Of a stretch of 64,000 nucleotides of DNA, positions 36,300 to 45,516 are shown in pieces. The first letter of the stretch is position 1, and the number at the start of each line of letters is the position of its first letter. The notes under the pieces were generated by a model. The model saw nothing but the letters and a program-made list of their open reading frames with translations, did not search any database and was not told the origin of the DNA. Both the position numbers and the translations under genes were made by a program. Source of the DNA: Flavobacterium nitratireducens (lineage in GTDB: Bacteria; Bacteroidota; Bacteroidia; Flavobacteriales; Flavobacteriaceae); the NCBI RefSeq assembly GCF_029625335.1, contig NZ_CP121111.1, positions 1,736,001 to 1,800,000 on the forward strand, in the 5' to 3' direction.

Positions 36300-37307
36300 A
36301 TGAAACAAAAAACAATCTTTATTTTATCAATTGCTTTATTGGTAATTATCCCAATATTTGTCTTCTCTGATTTCCGTCTTTCATTACTAAGTAAATTTTT
36401 AGTCTTTTCCATAGTTGCGATATCTATCAATCTTTTATGGGGTTATACCGGTATTTTGAGTCTTGGACATGGTGTTTATTTTGCATTAGGCGGATATGCT
36501 ATGGCAATGTATCTGAAACTACAATCCCAGCCACTGCCTGATTTTATGGAATGGTCCGGAATAGAAACGTTACCCTGGTTCTGGAAACCATTTCAATACC
36601 TCCCTTTTGCTTTGGCTATGGTAATTATTTTACCTGTAACATTATCTTTACTGGTAGGAATTCCTCTTTTTAAATCAGGAACTAAAGGAGTATATTTTAC
36701 CATCATTAGTCAGGCGATAACTTTAATCATGTCTATCCTCTTTGTAGGACAGCAAGGCTTCACCGGAGGTTCTAATGGGATCACTGGTTTTAACGGATTA
36801 TTTGGCCTTTCATTGAGCGACCCGATTTTAATTAAAATATTATATATTATTACGGTTCTCTTTTTAGTTGCCATCTACTTTATTGTAAAATTCATGCTAA
36901 AAACACATGGAGGAATCATTATCAAAGCCATCAGAGACCGTGAAACAAGACTTAGGTTCTTAGGATATCAGACTGATTCATTTAAAATCCTTACACTTGC
37001 CACTTCAGCTGCAATAGCGGGTGTAGCAGGAGCCTTATTTGTTCCAATTGTTGGAATCATTTCTCCGTCTATAATGAGTATTTTAATGTCTACCGAATTT
37101 GTAATATGGGTAGCTATTGGTGGAAGAGCCACTTTACTAGGACCTATTGTAGGAGCCATAATTATCAATTATGCAAAAACAAGTTTTTCTGAGTCTATGC
37201 CAGAGTACTGGTGGTATTTCTATGGATTTCTTTTCATAGCCGCAACCATAATTGTTCCTAAAGGAATTGTAGGTAGCTTAATTGAAAAAAATGGTTCCAA
37301 AAAATAA
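36300..37307 (+). CDS. urtC: Urea ABC transporter permease UrtC
   Basis: This 335-residue LivM-type permease has the N-terminal GYTGILSLGHGVYFALGGYA and the cytoplasmic coupling loop KAIRDRETRLRFLGYQTDSFK, plus FVIWVAIGGRATLLGPIVGA. UrtC forms the second half of the membrane pore. It starts 18 bases after urtB. Confidence 0.94.
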   Translation: MKQKTIFILSIALLVIIPIFVFSDFRLSLLSKFLVFSIVAISINLLWGYTGILSLGHGVYFALGGYAMAMYLKLQSQPLPDFMEWSGIETLPWFWKPFQYLPFALAMVIILPVTLSLLVGIPLFKSGTKGVYFTIISQAITLIMSILFVGQQGFTGGSNGITGFNGLFGLSLSDPILIKILYIITVLFLVAIYFIVKFMLKTHGGIIIKAIRDRETRLRFLGYQTDSFKILTLATSAAIAGVAGALFVPIVGIISPSIMSILMSTEFVIWVAIGGRATLLGPIVGAIIINYAKTSFSESMPEYWWYFYGFLFIAATIIVPKGIVGSLIEKNGSKK

Positions 37308-37322
37308 TAAACAAAGCTCAAA

Positions 37323-38093
37323 ATGAATAAGAAATTACACAGATTAGTAGACCCAATTATAGGTATGTATGATGTTGAAGTTAATTTTGATGGTTACAAA
37401 GCATTAAATAACATTAACATTGATTTCCCTGCTAAAGGTGTCCAATTTATTATTGGCCCTAATGGAGCTGGAAAAACTACCATTTTGGATGCCATTTGCG
37501 GAAGAGTAAAAACATCTAAAGGAAAAATTATTTATAAAGGTGATGCCCATATCCAAAACAATAAACCGGAAAACATTGTACATATGGGAATTAGCCGGAA
37601 ATTTCAAAACCCAACTATTTTTAATACACAAACGGTTTATGAAAATATGAAACTCGCCCTGATTTCAGGAAAAAAGACAATTTGGTATCTCTTTAATTAT
37701 AAAATATCTGGTGAGCAGGAAGCAATTATAGACGAAACACTTGAAAAGCTAAATTTATTAGAATATAAATATGTCATTAGTGGTTCATTGTCACACGGAC
37801 AAAAACAATGGTTAGAAATTGCCATGTCTATTATTAATCAACCGGAATTACTGTTAGTAGACGAACCTATTGCCGGAATGTCTCCTAATGAACGCGATAA
37901 AACCGGCGAATTACTTACTCAAATTGCCGAAGAAAGAACCGTTTTTGTGGTAGAGCACGACATGAAATTTGTAAGCAATTTTTCGACATCCGTTCTTGTT
38001 ATGCACGAAGGAATGATTATTGACCGGGGCACATTTGATCAAATTGTAAACAACCAACAAGTGATTGAAATTTATCTGGGAAGACAAAAATAA
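37323..38093 (+). CDS. urtD: Urea ABC transporter ATPase UrtD
   Basis: This 256-residue LivG-type ATPase has Walker A GPNGAGKT (about residue 45), the Q-loop, signature SLSHGQKQWLEIAMS, Walker B LLLVDEPIAGM and the H-loop FVVEHDMKFV. The LSHGQ variant of LSGGQ and the IAGM sequence are typical of UrtD. It starts 15 bases after urtC. Confidence 0.95.
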   Translation: MNKKLHRLVDPIIGMYDVEVNFDGYKALNNINIDFPAKGVQFIIGPNGAGKTTILDAICGRVKTSKGKIIYKGDAHIQNNKPENIVHMGISRKFQNPTIFNTQTVYENMKLALISGKKTIWYLFNYKISGEQEAIIDETLEKLNLLEYKYVISGSLSHGQKQWLEIAMSIINQPELLLVDEPIAGMSPNERDKTGELLTQIAEERTVFVVEHDMKFVSNFSTSVLVMHEGMIIDRGTFDQIVNNQQVIEIYLGRQK

Positions 38094-38142
38094 AACAACA
38101 AAAACCCATCCCTTTAATTCACACCATTATAATTCAATAAAA

Positions 38143-38841
38143 ATGTTAGAAATAAAAAATTTGACCGCCGGATATTCAGATGAAACCGCAGCCATTCACG
38201 ACATCAACATTAAGGTACCTAAAAATGAAATTTGTTCTATAATTGGTAGTAATGGAGCCGGAAAAACAACACTTCTTAAATCTATCATGGGATTACTGCC
38301 TTCATCTAATGGTGAGATCATTTTTGAGGGAAAAGAAATCTCTAAATTAGATTCAGAAACCATTTCTCAAATGGGAATTGGTTACGTACCCCAAGGAAGA
38401 ATGATTTTCCCATATTTGACTGTAGAAGAAAACATGTTATTAGGCTGCGAAGTACGAAAAATGAATTTAAAAAAAGCTCTTGAAGTGGGCTATGATTATT
38501 TTCCTGACTTAAAAGGAATAAGTAAACGAAAAGGAGGAATGCTCAGTGGTGGACAACAACAACAACTTGCCATTGCTAGAATGCTCGTTATAGATCCAAA
38601 AATGATTATACTGGACGAACCTGCTGAAGGAATTCAGCCTAATGTTGTTCAGGAAATTGGCAGAATATTAAAAAAAATTACTTCAGAGCTTAGTGTATCT
38701 GTTCTTTTAGTTGAACAATTTGTTGGTTTTGCTCTTGAGTTATCAAACTCCTACTACTTTCTTCAAGGCGGGCAAATAACAAAAGAAGGCCTTATTACAA
38801 ATGAAAACAGAGCATCGGTTATAGAGAGTATCAAACTATAA
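38143..38841 (+). CDS. urtE: Urea ABC transporter ATPase UrtE
   Basis: I use the ATG at 38143 (MLEIKNLTAGY), giving 232 residues; the frame extends upstream to 38065 but that would overlap urtD with unrelated sequence. This LivF-type ATPase has Walker A GSNGAGKT, signature LSGGQQQQLAIARML, Walker B MIILDEPAEGIQP and H-loop LLVEQ. It is the last gene of the urt operon and is followed by a terminator. Confidence 0.95.
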   Translation: MLEIKNLTAGYSDETAAIHDINIKVPKNEICSIIGSNGAGKTTLLKSIMGLLPSSNGEIIFEGKEISKLDSETISQMGIGYVPQGRMIFPYLTVEENMLLGCEVRKMNLKKALEVGYDYFPDLKGISKRKGGMLSGGQQQQLAIARMLVIDPKMIILDEPAEGIQPNVVQEIGRILKKITSELSVSVLLVEQFVGFALELSNSYYFLQGGQITKEGLITNENRASVIESIKL

Positions 38842-38863
38842 CTCTTAATTACAACTATTATAT

Positions 38864-38899
38864 AAGCCTTCGTTATAGTCAATAAATGAAGGCTTTTTA
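38864..38899 (+). terminator. Terminator of the urt operon
   Basis: An 8-bp stem AAGCCTTC (38864-38871) pairs with 38888-38895, followed by TTTAT, 22 bases after the urtE stop. The loop is 16 bases. Confidence 0.78.
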
Positions 38900-38908
38900 T
38901 TATCCGGA

Positions 38909-39691
38909 CTATCTTTTGGTCTCTCGCTTCTGAGAATTTCCATTTACTCCTAAAGCCCATAAAATACCACCTTTTAAATGCGCCAGATAAACCGGATTAG
39001 AATAATCCTTAGCATCGTGCCCTAAAGCCGTATAAAACACTCTGGCTCCTTCAAACTCGTGACACCAGGCTAATGGAAAATTATCCCCAAAAATACGTCC
39101 CGGATAAGTCGCTTTATTATCATCTTTTACAGTTCGTAAATCAGCAGCCAAAAGTATCTGAATACCCGGATTAAGTTCTTCCATATAATAACATTCGTCT
39201 TCTTTTGTCCAGATTTCCGGAAGCATAACTGTTGAAGGATGCTTTTTATTAATTACTTTAATATCAAAAGACTGAAAAGCGGGGTGTTTTTTAAACACTC
39301 CTCCTACCATAGCGGTAAACCAGGACCAGGCTCTCTCTGAACCTGAAGTACTGTGAATCCCTACAAAACTTCCTCCACGATGAATATAAGTTGCAAAAGC
39401 CTGTCGCTGTGTTTCGGTATCAAAAATTTCATTATTGGTATTCGAATACACAAGTCAACTGTATTTAGCCAAATTTTCGTTAGTCATTACCGAAGGATCA
39501 TCGGAAACATCTACAATCAATTTATTAGCTTCGCCAATCTTTTTCAAAGCTTCAACGCTGGCAGCAATGTTTTTATGTACATAGCCTTTACCATTTTTAG
39601 TATAAACCAAAATTCGTTTTTTAGCCGGCGGATTGGCAAAAGCAGTGGTCAAACCAAACACAAGCGTAAGCAACAATAATTTTATTTTCAT
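38909..39691 (-). pseudogene. ThuA-domain secreted protein with an in-frame TGA
   Basis: One frame of 261 codons is interrupted only by TGA at 39452-39454, between NLAKYS and LVYSNTNN. The protein has a signal peptide (MKIKLLLLTLVFGLTTAFA) and a ThuA (class I glutamine-amidotransferase-like) domain: RILVYTKNGKGYVHKNI, GGSFVGIHSTSGSE, CYYMEELNPGIQILLA and EGARVFYTALGHD. ThuA domains act in sugar metabolism and are often fused or adjacent to glycosidases. The lesion is a substitution, not a homopolymer change. No tRNA or SECIS-like element for recoding is evident. Confidence 0.85.
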
Positions 39692-39721
39692 CTTCTTTTA
39701 TTTATTTCGTTTTTATAATAA

Positions 39722-40138
39722 TCAACCGAATTCCTGAATAATATAATTCTCTAATTCTTTCATCACATTATCTAAATCGTGTTTCACTCTAAAATCAGAA
39801 ATCCTGTAAACATTCAATCCTAAATTAATAAAAAACTCCTCTCTCACAGCATCATATTCCTCTTTATCATTATGACTCGAACCATCAATTTCTATAATCA
39901 AACCGAGAGATTTTACATAAAAATCAACAATAAAACTACCTATAATTCTCTGCCTGTCAAAATCAACAGACCAAAAAGTATCATTCCGTACTTGTCTCCA
40001 AAAAATAACTTCTGACAAAACTCCTGCTTTTCGCAAAGCCCTGGCTCTGTCGGATAATACTTTATTGTACGGCAATAATCCGATACTTCTCCTGTAAATA
40101 GGTTTCTCATGAATATAAGTAAGAATTTCAGGTTTCAT
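39722..40138 (-). CDS. DUF559 (Vsr/restriction-like) endonuclease
   Basis: This 138-residue protein belongs to the DUF559 family of small PD-(D/E)XK nucleases related to Vsr: LPYNKVLSDRARALRKAGVLSE, then FDRQRIIGSFIVDFYV and the active-site strand GLIIEIDGSSH near residues 88-98. The Asp, Glu and downstream His are all present. These genes occur in many copies in flavobacteria, without a known role. It lies 26 bases from a long GC-rich inverted repeat (40165-40281), which may be functionally linked. Confidence 0.86.
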   Translation of the reverse strand: MKPEILTYIHEKPIYRRSIGLLPYNKVLSDRARALRKAGVLSEVIFWRQVRNDTFWSVDFDRQRIIGSFIVDFYVKSLGLIIEIDGSSHNDKEEYDAVREEFFINLGLNVYRISDFRVKHDLDNVMKELENYIIQEFG

Positions 40139-40164
40139 AATCTGACTTATTTATAGATAGTAGC

Positions 40165-40281
40165 CACCCCGCCCTAAGGGCACCCCTCCAAAGGAGGGGA
40201 AGAGACCCTCGTAAAATTTCACATTCGAATTACACACTACACTTCCTCTCTTTTTAAGAGGGGTGCCCGCAGGGCGGGGTG
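40165..40281. repeat. Long GC-rich inverted repeat beside the DUF559 gene
   Basis: The 24-base arms (40165-40188 and 40258-40281, sharing CACCCCGCCCT and GGGCACCCCTC) match at 22 of 24 positions in inverted orientation. The left arm runs into a second small hairpin, CCCCTCC-AAA-GGAGGGG (about 40183-40199). The interior is AT-rich and non-coding. The GC content is far above that of the surrounding DNA. Confidence 0.8.
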
Positions 40282-40318
40282 TTCTTTACGCATCATACCA
40301 TACCCGAATATAAAAAGA

Positions 40319-40364
40319 AAATCCCAAACACCAACCCCGAAGCATCGGGAGGAATTTGGGATTT
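40319..40364 (-). terminator. Double-hairpin terminator after sucB
   Basis: AAATCCCAAA (40319-40328) pairs with TTTGGGATTT (40355-40364), and inside it CCCGA-AGCA-TCGGG forms a second hairpin. It lies about 43 bases past the sucB stop on the minus strand. Confidence 0.7.
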
Positions 40365-40372
40365 ATATCTAG

Positions 40373-40397
40373 ATTCTTCGCTTGCGCTCAGAATGAC
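40373..40397 (+). repeat. Dispersed-repeat-like word
   Basis: TTCTTCGCTTGCGCTC followed by AGAATGACA is related to the word found inside the CHAT gene at 25407-25430. It lies between the sucB stop and its terminator. Confidence 0.35.
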
Positions 40398-40406
40398 ATT
40401 TTTGAA

Positions 40407-41633
40407 TTACAATTCAAATGCTTTTTTAGGGTTTCCACCACAAAGCAATTCAACAGGGTTTTCTAAAGCTTCTTTAACAGCAACTAAGAAACCTACTGAC
40501 TCACGACCGTCGATAATTCTGTGGTCATAAGATAAAGCGATGTACATCATTGGGTGGATTTCAACCTTACCGTTTACAGCGATAGGACGCTCGATAATGT
40601 TGTGCATTCCAAGAATTCCAGACTGTGGAGGATTGATGATTGGAGTAGACAACATAGAACCAAATACACCACCGTTAGTGATTGTAAAAGTACCACCAGT
40701 CATATCATCAACAGTAATTTGACCATCACGAGCTCTTAAAGCCAATCTTTTGATTTCAGCCTCAATTCCACGGAAAGTTAAATTCTCAGCGTTACGAACA
40801 ACAGGAACCATTAATCCTTTTGGTCCAGACACTGCGATAGAGATATCACAGAAATCAAATCCAATTTTGTGATCACCGTCCATCATCGAGTTTACATCAG
40901 GGAACAATTCTAAAGCTCTTGTTACCGCTTTTGTAAAGAATGACATATATCCTAAACCTACACCACCATGTTTTGCTTTGAATGCATCTTTGTATTCATT
41001 ACGCAATTGGTTGATAGGTGTCATGTTTACTTCATTGAAAGTAGTTAACATCGCAGTTTCGTTTTTAGCAGAAACCAAACGCTCCGCTACTTTACGACGT
41101 AACATAGACAATTTAGTACGCTCGATTCCACGGCTTCCTCCTGTAGGAGTTCCCATAGATGGAACAGCGTTTACTGCATCATCTTTAGTGATTCTTCCAC
41201 CTTTTCCTGTTCCTGTTACAGTTGCAGGCGCGATGTTTTTCTCATCTAATATTTTTTTAGCTGCTGGAGATGGAGTTCCTGTAGCATAAGTAGCTGCTGG
41301 TGCTGCAGGAGCCGCTGGTACAGGAGCTGCTTTTGGTGCCTCAGCAACTGGTGCTGCTGCCGGAGCCGCTGCTGGAACTGAACCTGATGGTTTAGCTGCT
41401 GCAGTATCAATATGACAAACTACTGCTCCTACTGCTACTGCATCACCCTCTTCTGCTTTTAAAGTGATAATACCACTTGCCTCAGCAGGTAATTCTAAAG
41501 TAGCTTTGTCTGAATCTACCTCAGCAATAGCTTGATCTTTTTCAACATAATCTCCGTCTTTTACTAACCAAGTTGCAATCTCAACTTCTTTTATAGATTC
41601 CCCTGGTGATGGGACTTTCATTTCTAAAATCAT
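40407..41633 (-). CDS. sucB: 2-oxoglutarate dehydrogenase E2 (dihydrolipoyl succinyltransferase)
   Basis: This 408-residue E2 subunit has an N-terminal lipoyl domain with the lipoylated lysine in [13 protein letters not shown] (about residue 43). An Ala/Pro-rich linker, a peripheral-subunit-binding domain ([15 protein letters not shown]) and the catalytic domain with the active-site HRIIDG near the C-terminus follow. The enzyme transfers succinyl groups to CoA in the TCA cycle. It follows sucA with an 83-base spacer of drifting repeats. Confidence 0.96.
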   Translation of the reverse strand: MILEMKVPSPGESIKEVEIATWLVKDGDYVEKDQAIAEVDSDKATLELPAEASGIITLKAEEGDAVAVGAVVCHIDTAAAKPSGSVPAAAPAAAPVAEAPKAAPVPAAPAAPAATYATGTPSPAAKKILDEKNIAPATVTGTGKGGRITKDDAVNAVPSMGTPTGGSRGIERTKLSMLRRKVAERLVSAKNETAMLTTFNEVNMTPINQLRNEYKDAFKAKHGGVGLGYMSFFTKAVTRALELFPDVNSMMDGDHKIGFDFCDISIAVSGPKGLMVPVVRNAENLTFRGIEAEIKRLALRARDGQITVDDMTGGTFTITNGGVFGSMLSTPIINPPQSGILGMHNIIERPIAVNGKVEIHPMMYIALSYDHRIIDGRESVGFLVAVKEALENPVELLCGGNPKKAFEL

Positions 41634-41639
41634 CTTTCT

Positions 41640-41712
41640 TTTTGTTTAAGGTTTGGATCGTTTAACGTTCAAAGCACAATAGCGTAACTTTAAACCTTAA
41701 ACTTTAAACTAA
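41640..41712. repeat. Quasi-periodic inverted spacer between sucA and sucB
   Basis: The spacer is built from drifting copies of GTTTAA/TTTAAAC: GTTTAAGGTTTGG and GTTTAACGTTC on one side, CTTTAAACC, CTTAAAC and TTTAAAC on the other. The two halves are imperfect reverse complements. Similar spacers occur at 51203-51385, 58112-58235 and 62491-62560. Confidence 0.45.
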
Positions 41713-41716
41713 TTTT

Positions 41717-44506
41717 TTATCTAAATAAATTTTTATCAAATACCATTCTGATGGCATCAGCATGACGGCGTTTAGCTCTTGTATAACTTCCCGCTGCTGG
41801 TGCTGAATACGCTTTTAATGAAGCTAATCTCCATTTAACCAGATCAAAGTTAGCCAACATATACGTGTAAGCTCCCATGTTTTTAGGTTCTTCCTGAGCC
41901 CAAACATAATCATCTGCATTTGGATATTGTGCAATAATCGCTTTTAATTGCTCAACAGGTAATGGGAATAATTGCTCGATACGAACAACTGCAACATCAT
42001 TACGTCCGTTGTTTTCTCTTTCGGCAACGATATCATAGTAGAATTTACCTGTACAGAAAACCAAAGTTTTCACCTCTTTTTTGTTTACTGTTGTATCGTC
42101 TATAGTTTCTTGGAATTCTCCGTTTGTTAATTCTTCAACTGTAGATACACATCTTGGATCACGTAATAAACTTTTTGGAGAGAATACTACCAATGGTTTA
42201 CGGTAATCTGTTTTCATTTGTCTTCTTAACAAGTGGAAGAAGTTAGCCGGAGTTGTACAGTCGGCAACATACATATTGTGACGTGCACATAATTGTAAGT
42301 AACGCTCCATACGTGCCGAAGAGTGCTCAGCACCTTGCCCTTCATATCCGTGAGGTAATAACATTACCAAACCGTTTTGATTGTTCCATTTATCTTCTCC
42401 ACAAGAGATGTATTGGTCAATCATAATTTGGGCACCATTTGAGAAATCCCCAAATTGTGCTTCCCAGATTGTCAAAGAATTTGGATTAGCTAATGCATAA
42501 CCATAATCAAATCCTAATACTCCATATTCCGATAAGAATGAGTTGAAAATACGGAAGTTCCCTTTTTTGTTTTCGATAGCATCTAACAATACTACTTCTT
42601 CTTCAGAATCTTCTACTTTTACTACCGCATGACGGTGAGAGAAAGTTCCACGCTCTACGTCTTGTCCTGAAATACGAATATCAAATCCTTCGGTTAATAA
42701 AGTACCATAAGCTAAGGCTTCGGCTGTACCCCAATCTAACGTATTGTTGTCATAACCTACTTTACGATCAGTAACAATTTTTCTAATCTTGTTAATGAAT
42801 TTTTTATCTTCCGGTAAAGAAGAAATGGTATTAATAATAGAATCCAAAGTAGCTCTATCTACTTTTGTATCTACTTTTTGTAACATTACATCGTCAGAAA
42901 CCTGCTTAAATCCTTTCCATTCATCCTGCATAAACGGAGTGATGATAGTCAAATCTTTTTTACGAGAAGCTTCTAAATTATGATCTAAGTCGTCTTTGTA
43001 TTCCTTCTCTAAAGTTGACACTAAATTAGCATCAATGATTCCTTCCGATAATAATTTTTCAGCATAAATATCTCTTGGATTTCTGTGCTTAGCAATAATT
43101 TTATATAATACTGGTTGTGTAAAACGAGGTTCATCACCTTCGTTGTGACCGTATTTTCTATAACCTAATAAATCGATGAAAACGTCACGTCCAAATTGCA
43201 TTCTGAAATCCAATGCAAATTGCATAGCGTGAACAACAGACTCAGCATCATCCGCATTTACGTGTAATACTGGCGACAAAGTTACTTTGGCAACGTCCGT
43301 ACAATAAGTTGATGAACGAGCATCTAAATAGTTAGTTGTAAATCCAACTTGGTTATTAATAACAATGTGAATTGTTCCACCTGTTTTATAACCATCTAAC
43401 TGAGCCATTTGAATGATTTCATAAAGAATCCCTTGTCCTGCAATTGCAGCATCACCGTGAACAGCGATAGGCAACACTTTAGAGAAATCATTTGGGAAAT
43501 ATTTATCTTGTTTTGCTCTGGTAATTCCTTCAATAACCGCACCTACAGTCTCAAGGTGAGAAGGGTTTGGTGCTAAGTTAATGTTGATTTTTTTACCTGA
43601 CTTAGTGATTTTGTCAGCTGTAAGTCCTAAGTGGTATTTTACGTCGCCGTCAAAATACTCCTGATCGTAGTCTTTTCCGTCAAACTCGCTGAAGATATCT
43701 TGAGTCGATTTACCAAAGATATTCGCCAAAACGTTCAAACGACCACGGTGAGCCATTCCCATTACGAATTGTTCTACACCTTTTTCGGCAGCTCTTTCAA
43801 TCAAAGCGTCCAAAGCTGGAATAATCGATTCTCCTCCTTCAAGAGAGAAACGTTTTTGACCTACGTATTTTGTATGCAAGAAGTTCTCGAAAGAAACCGC
43901 TTGGTTTAATTTATTTAAAATTCCCTTTTTCTCATCAGCAGTAAATGTTGGACGGTTTTCGTTGATATTTAAACGATCTTGAATCCAGTCTACAATTTCT
44001 GGTCTACGAATATACATATACTCGATACCAATATGCTGACAATAAACTGTTTTTAAATTACTAATAATTTGAGACAAAGTTGAAGGTGGTAAACCTAAAA
44101 TTTTGGCTGCATCAAAAGTGGTATTCAAATCAGCTGAAGACAGTCCGAAATTTTCTATATCAAGTGTTGGAGAAAAAGTTCTACGTTCTCTAACGGGATT
44201 TGTTTTAGTAAACAAATGCCCTCTTGAACGGTATCCATCGATAAGTTTTACGACTTTAAATTCTTTTTGAAGGTGCTCTGAAATAGCGCTATTATCCACA
44301 GAACTTGAAGATACTGAAGCTGCTGGAGCTACTTCTCTGCTGTATTGAATTGGATTTTCGTCATTATACGTTTCCATTCCAAAATCGAAACCTTGAAAAA
44401 AACTTCTCCAGCTAGGCTCGATGCTATCTGGATTTTCTAAATATTGATCGTATAATTGAGCGAAAAATTCGGTATGCGCTGCATTTAAAAATGAAAACCT
44501 ATCCAT
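41717..44506 (-). CDS. sucA: 2-oxoglutarate dehydrogenase E1
   Basis: I use the ATG at 44506 (MDRFSFLNAAHTEFFAQLYDQY), giving 929 residues as in other OdhA/SucA proteins; the longer frame to 44560 would include the promoter. The thiamine-diphosphate-dependent decarboxylase domains are complete, with MAHRGRLNVL, the GDAAIAGQG and NNQVGFTT regions for ThDP/Mg binding, and the C-terminal transketolase pyrimidine domain (LLPHGYEGQGAEHSS). It forms the entry step of the 2-oxoglutarate dehydrogenase complex with SucB. Confidence 0.97.
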   Translation of the reverse strand: MDRFSFLNAAHTEFFAQLYDQYLENPDSIEPSWRSFFQGFDFGMETYNDENPIQYSREVAPAASVSSSSVDNSAISEHLQKEFKVVKLIDGYRSRGHLFTKTNPVRERRTFSPTLDIENFGLSSADLNTTFDAAKILGLPPSTLSQIISNLKTVYCQHIGIEYMYIRRPEIVDWIQDRLNINENRPTFTADEKKGILNKLNQAVSFENFLHTKYVGQKRFSLEGGESIIPALDALIERAAEKGVEQFVMGMAHRGRLNVLANIFGKSTQDIFSEFDGKDYDQEYFDGDVKYHLGLTADKITKSGKKININLAPNPSHLETVGAVIEGITRAKQDKYFPNDFSKVLPIAVHGDAAIAGQGILYEIIQMAQLDGYKTGGTIHIVINNQVGFTTNYLDARSSTYCTDVAKVTLSPVLHVNADDAESVVHAMQFALDFRMQFGRDVFIDLLGYRKYGHNEGDEPRFTQPVLYKIIAKHRNPRDIYAEKLLSEGIIDANLVSTLEKEYKDDLDHNLEASRKKDLTIITPFMQDEWKGFKQVSDDVMLQKVDTKVDRATLDSIINTISSLPEDKKFINKIRKIVTDRKVGYDNNTLDWGTAEALAYGTLLTEGFDIRISGQDVERGTFSHRHAVVKVEDSEEEVVLLDAIENKKGNFRIFNSFLSEYGVLGFDYGYALANPNSLTIWEAQFGDFSNGAQIMIDQYISCGEDKWNNQNGLVMLLPHGYEGQGAEHSSARMERYLQLCARHNMYVADCTTPANFFHLLRRQMKTDYRKPLVVFSPKSLLRDPRCVSTVEELTNGEFQETIDDTTVNKKEVKTLVFCTGKFYYDIVAERENNGRNDVAVVRIEQLFPLPVEQLKAIIAQYPNADDYVWAQEEPKNMGAYTYMLANFDLVKWRLASLKAYSAPAAGSYTRAKRRHADAIRMVFDKNLFR

Positions 44507-44542
44507 AATGTTAGTGAATATACTTTTGTTAAAATAGTTTGG

Positions 44543-44550
44543 CAAAAGTA
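44543..44550 (-). promoter_or_regulatory. -7 element (TACTTTTG) for sucA
   Basis: The minus strand reads TACTTTTG, 36 bases before the sucA ATG. It matches TAnnTTTG; the -33 region is weak. Its place within the longer frame excludes the 44560 start. Confidence 0.6.
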
Positions 44551-44621
44551 CAATAATCAACTAAATTTACTTGAAAATTAAAACACTTTTAACTGTTAAA
44601 ATGTTAAATCCCTAAACACTT

Positions 44622-45167
44622 ATGGCAAAAAAACATACGATTGCTCTATTTCATGTCATTTGGATCACACTTTTAGGATTATCCACCTCTTCCTTATCCG
44701 CTCAAAACCAAAACTCTAATTTTGAATCAGGCCCTAATTTTTGGGAAAAAGTACAATTTGGAGGTGGCTTAGGATTGAGTTTTGGCAATCGATATACTGA
44801 TATTTCTATTGCACCAAGTGCCATTTACAATGTTAACGACTATTTCGCTGTAGGTTTAGGTGCTCAATATACCTATGTTAAAGTGAAAGATTCTCATGAT
44901 TCCAACTTATATGGCGGAAGCCTTATCACCTTATTCAACCCTTTACCTGAAATCCAACTTTCGGCCGAATTAGAACAATTAAGAGTTAATGTTAACGGCA
45001 TTGGCAACAATAATTTTAGCAGCAACTTTTGGAATACCGGATTATTTTTAGGTACTGGTTACCGAAATGGCAACGTAACAATTGGCGTTAGATACAATGT
45101 TTTACACGATGAAAACAAAAGCGCTTATAGTGATGCTTTTATGCCTTTTGTGAGGTTTTATTTTTAG
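44622..45167 (+). CDS. Small outer membrane beta-barrel protein
   Basis: This 181-residue protein has a signal peptide (cleaved after SSLSAQ) and a short eight-stranded type barrel, with GGGLGLSFGNRYTDISIAPSAIYNV and the aromatic C-terminus AFMPFVRFYF. It is divergent from sucA, a position conserved in flavobacteria, where it is often mislabelled alpha-ketoglutarate decarboxylase because of that neighbour. There is no enzymatic signature. Its role is unknown. Confidence 0.82.
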   Translation: MAKKHTIALFHVIWITLLGLSTSSLSAQNQNSNFESGPNFWEKVQFGGGLGLSFGNRYTDISIAPSAIYNVNDYFAVGLGAQYTYVKVKDSHDSNLYGGSLITLFNPLPEIQLSAELEQLRVNVNGIGNNNFSSNFWNTGLFLGTGYRNGNVTIGVRYNVLHDENKSAYSDAFMPFVRFYF

Positions 45168-45168
45168 A

Positions 45169-45381
45169 CTGCAATATAAAACGCTAATCATCCGAAATAA
45201 TACGTTAGATTCAACTGTGAATTCAGGGAATCAATTGCAAAATGGAATATTTAAAGACAGAGAACAAGACAATATTCATATTCCAATTAACAACATAGGT
45301 TCCGGAATATATGCGGTAAAAATCAAAACTTCGAAAAGAAAAAGAAGTGCAAAAATTATTGCAAATCAGAAAAAAACAAAA
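45169..45381 (+). pseudogene. Relic of a type IX secretion C-terminal sorting domain
   Basis: An open stretch without an ATG start encodes, in order, SGNQLQNGIF, NIHIPINNIGSGIYAVKIKT and SAKIIANQ. This follows the type A T9SS sorting domain pattern (two short strands, L-x-SGIY-x-VKI-x-T, then KKII). The frame is open from just after the barrel gene stop and runs past the expected end into AT-rich sequence, so it has no proper start or stop. It looks like the tail of a lost secreted protein. This rests on pattern recognition alone. Confidence 0.42.
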
Positions 45382-45436
45382 CCTATTTCCCAAGGAAACA
45401 TTAACTTAAACCTGTTTTTATTATTAATTTTTTATA

Positions 45437-45516
45437 TTTTTATATTTGAATTATAATTTTCGGAATGATTCCAAAAATATAATCAAACATTAAAAATTTT
45501 AATTCAAATATAAAAA
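45437..45516 (+). promoter_or_regulatory. Nested inverted repeats over the start of the Cys/Lys-rich gene
   Basis: TTTTTATATTTGAATT (45437-45452) is a perfect 16-bp inverted repeat of 45501-45516, whose last base is the A of the ATG. Between the arms, TTATAATTTT-C-GGAAT-G-ATTCC and AAAAATATAA form a second hairpin (45451-45482). A transcript could fold so that the start codon is at the base of the outer stem. Confidence 0.55.
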
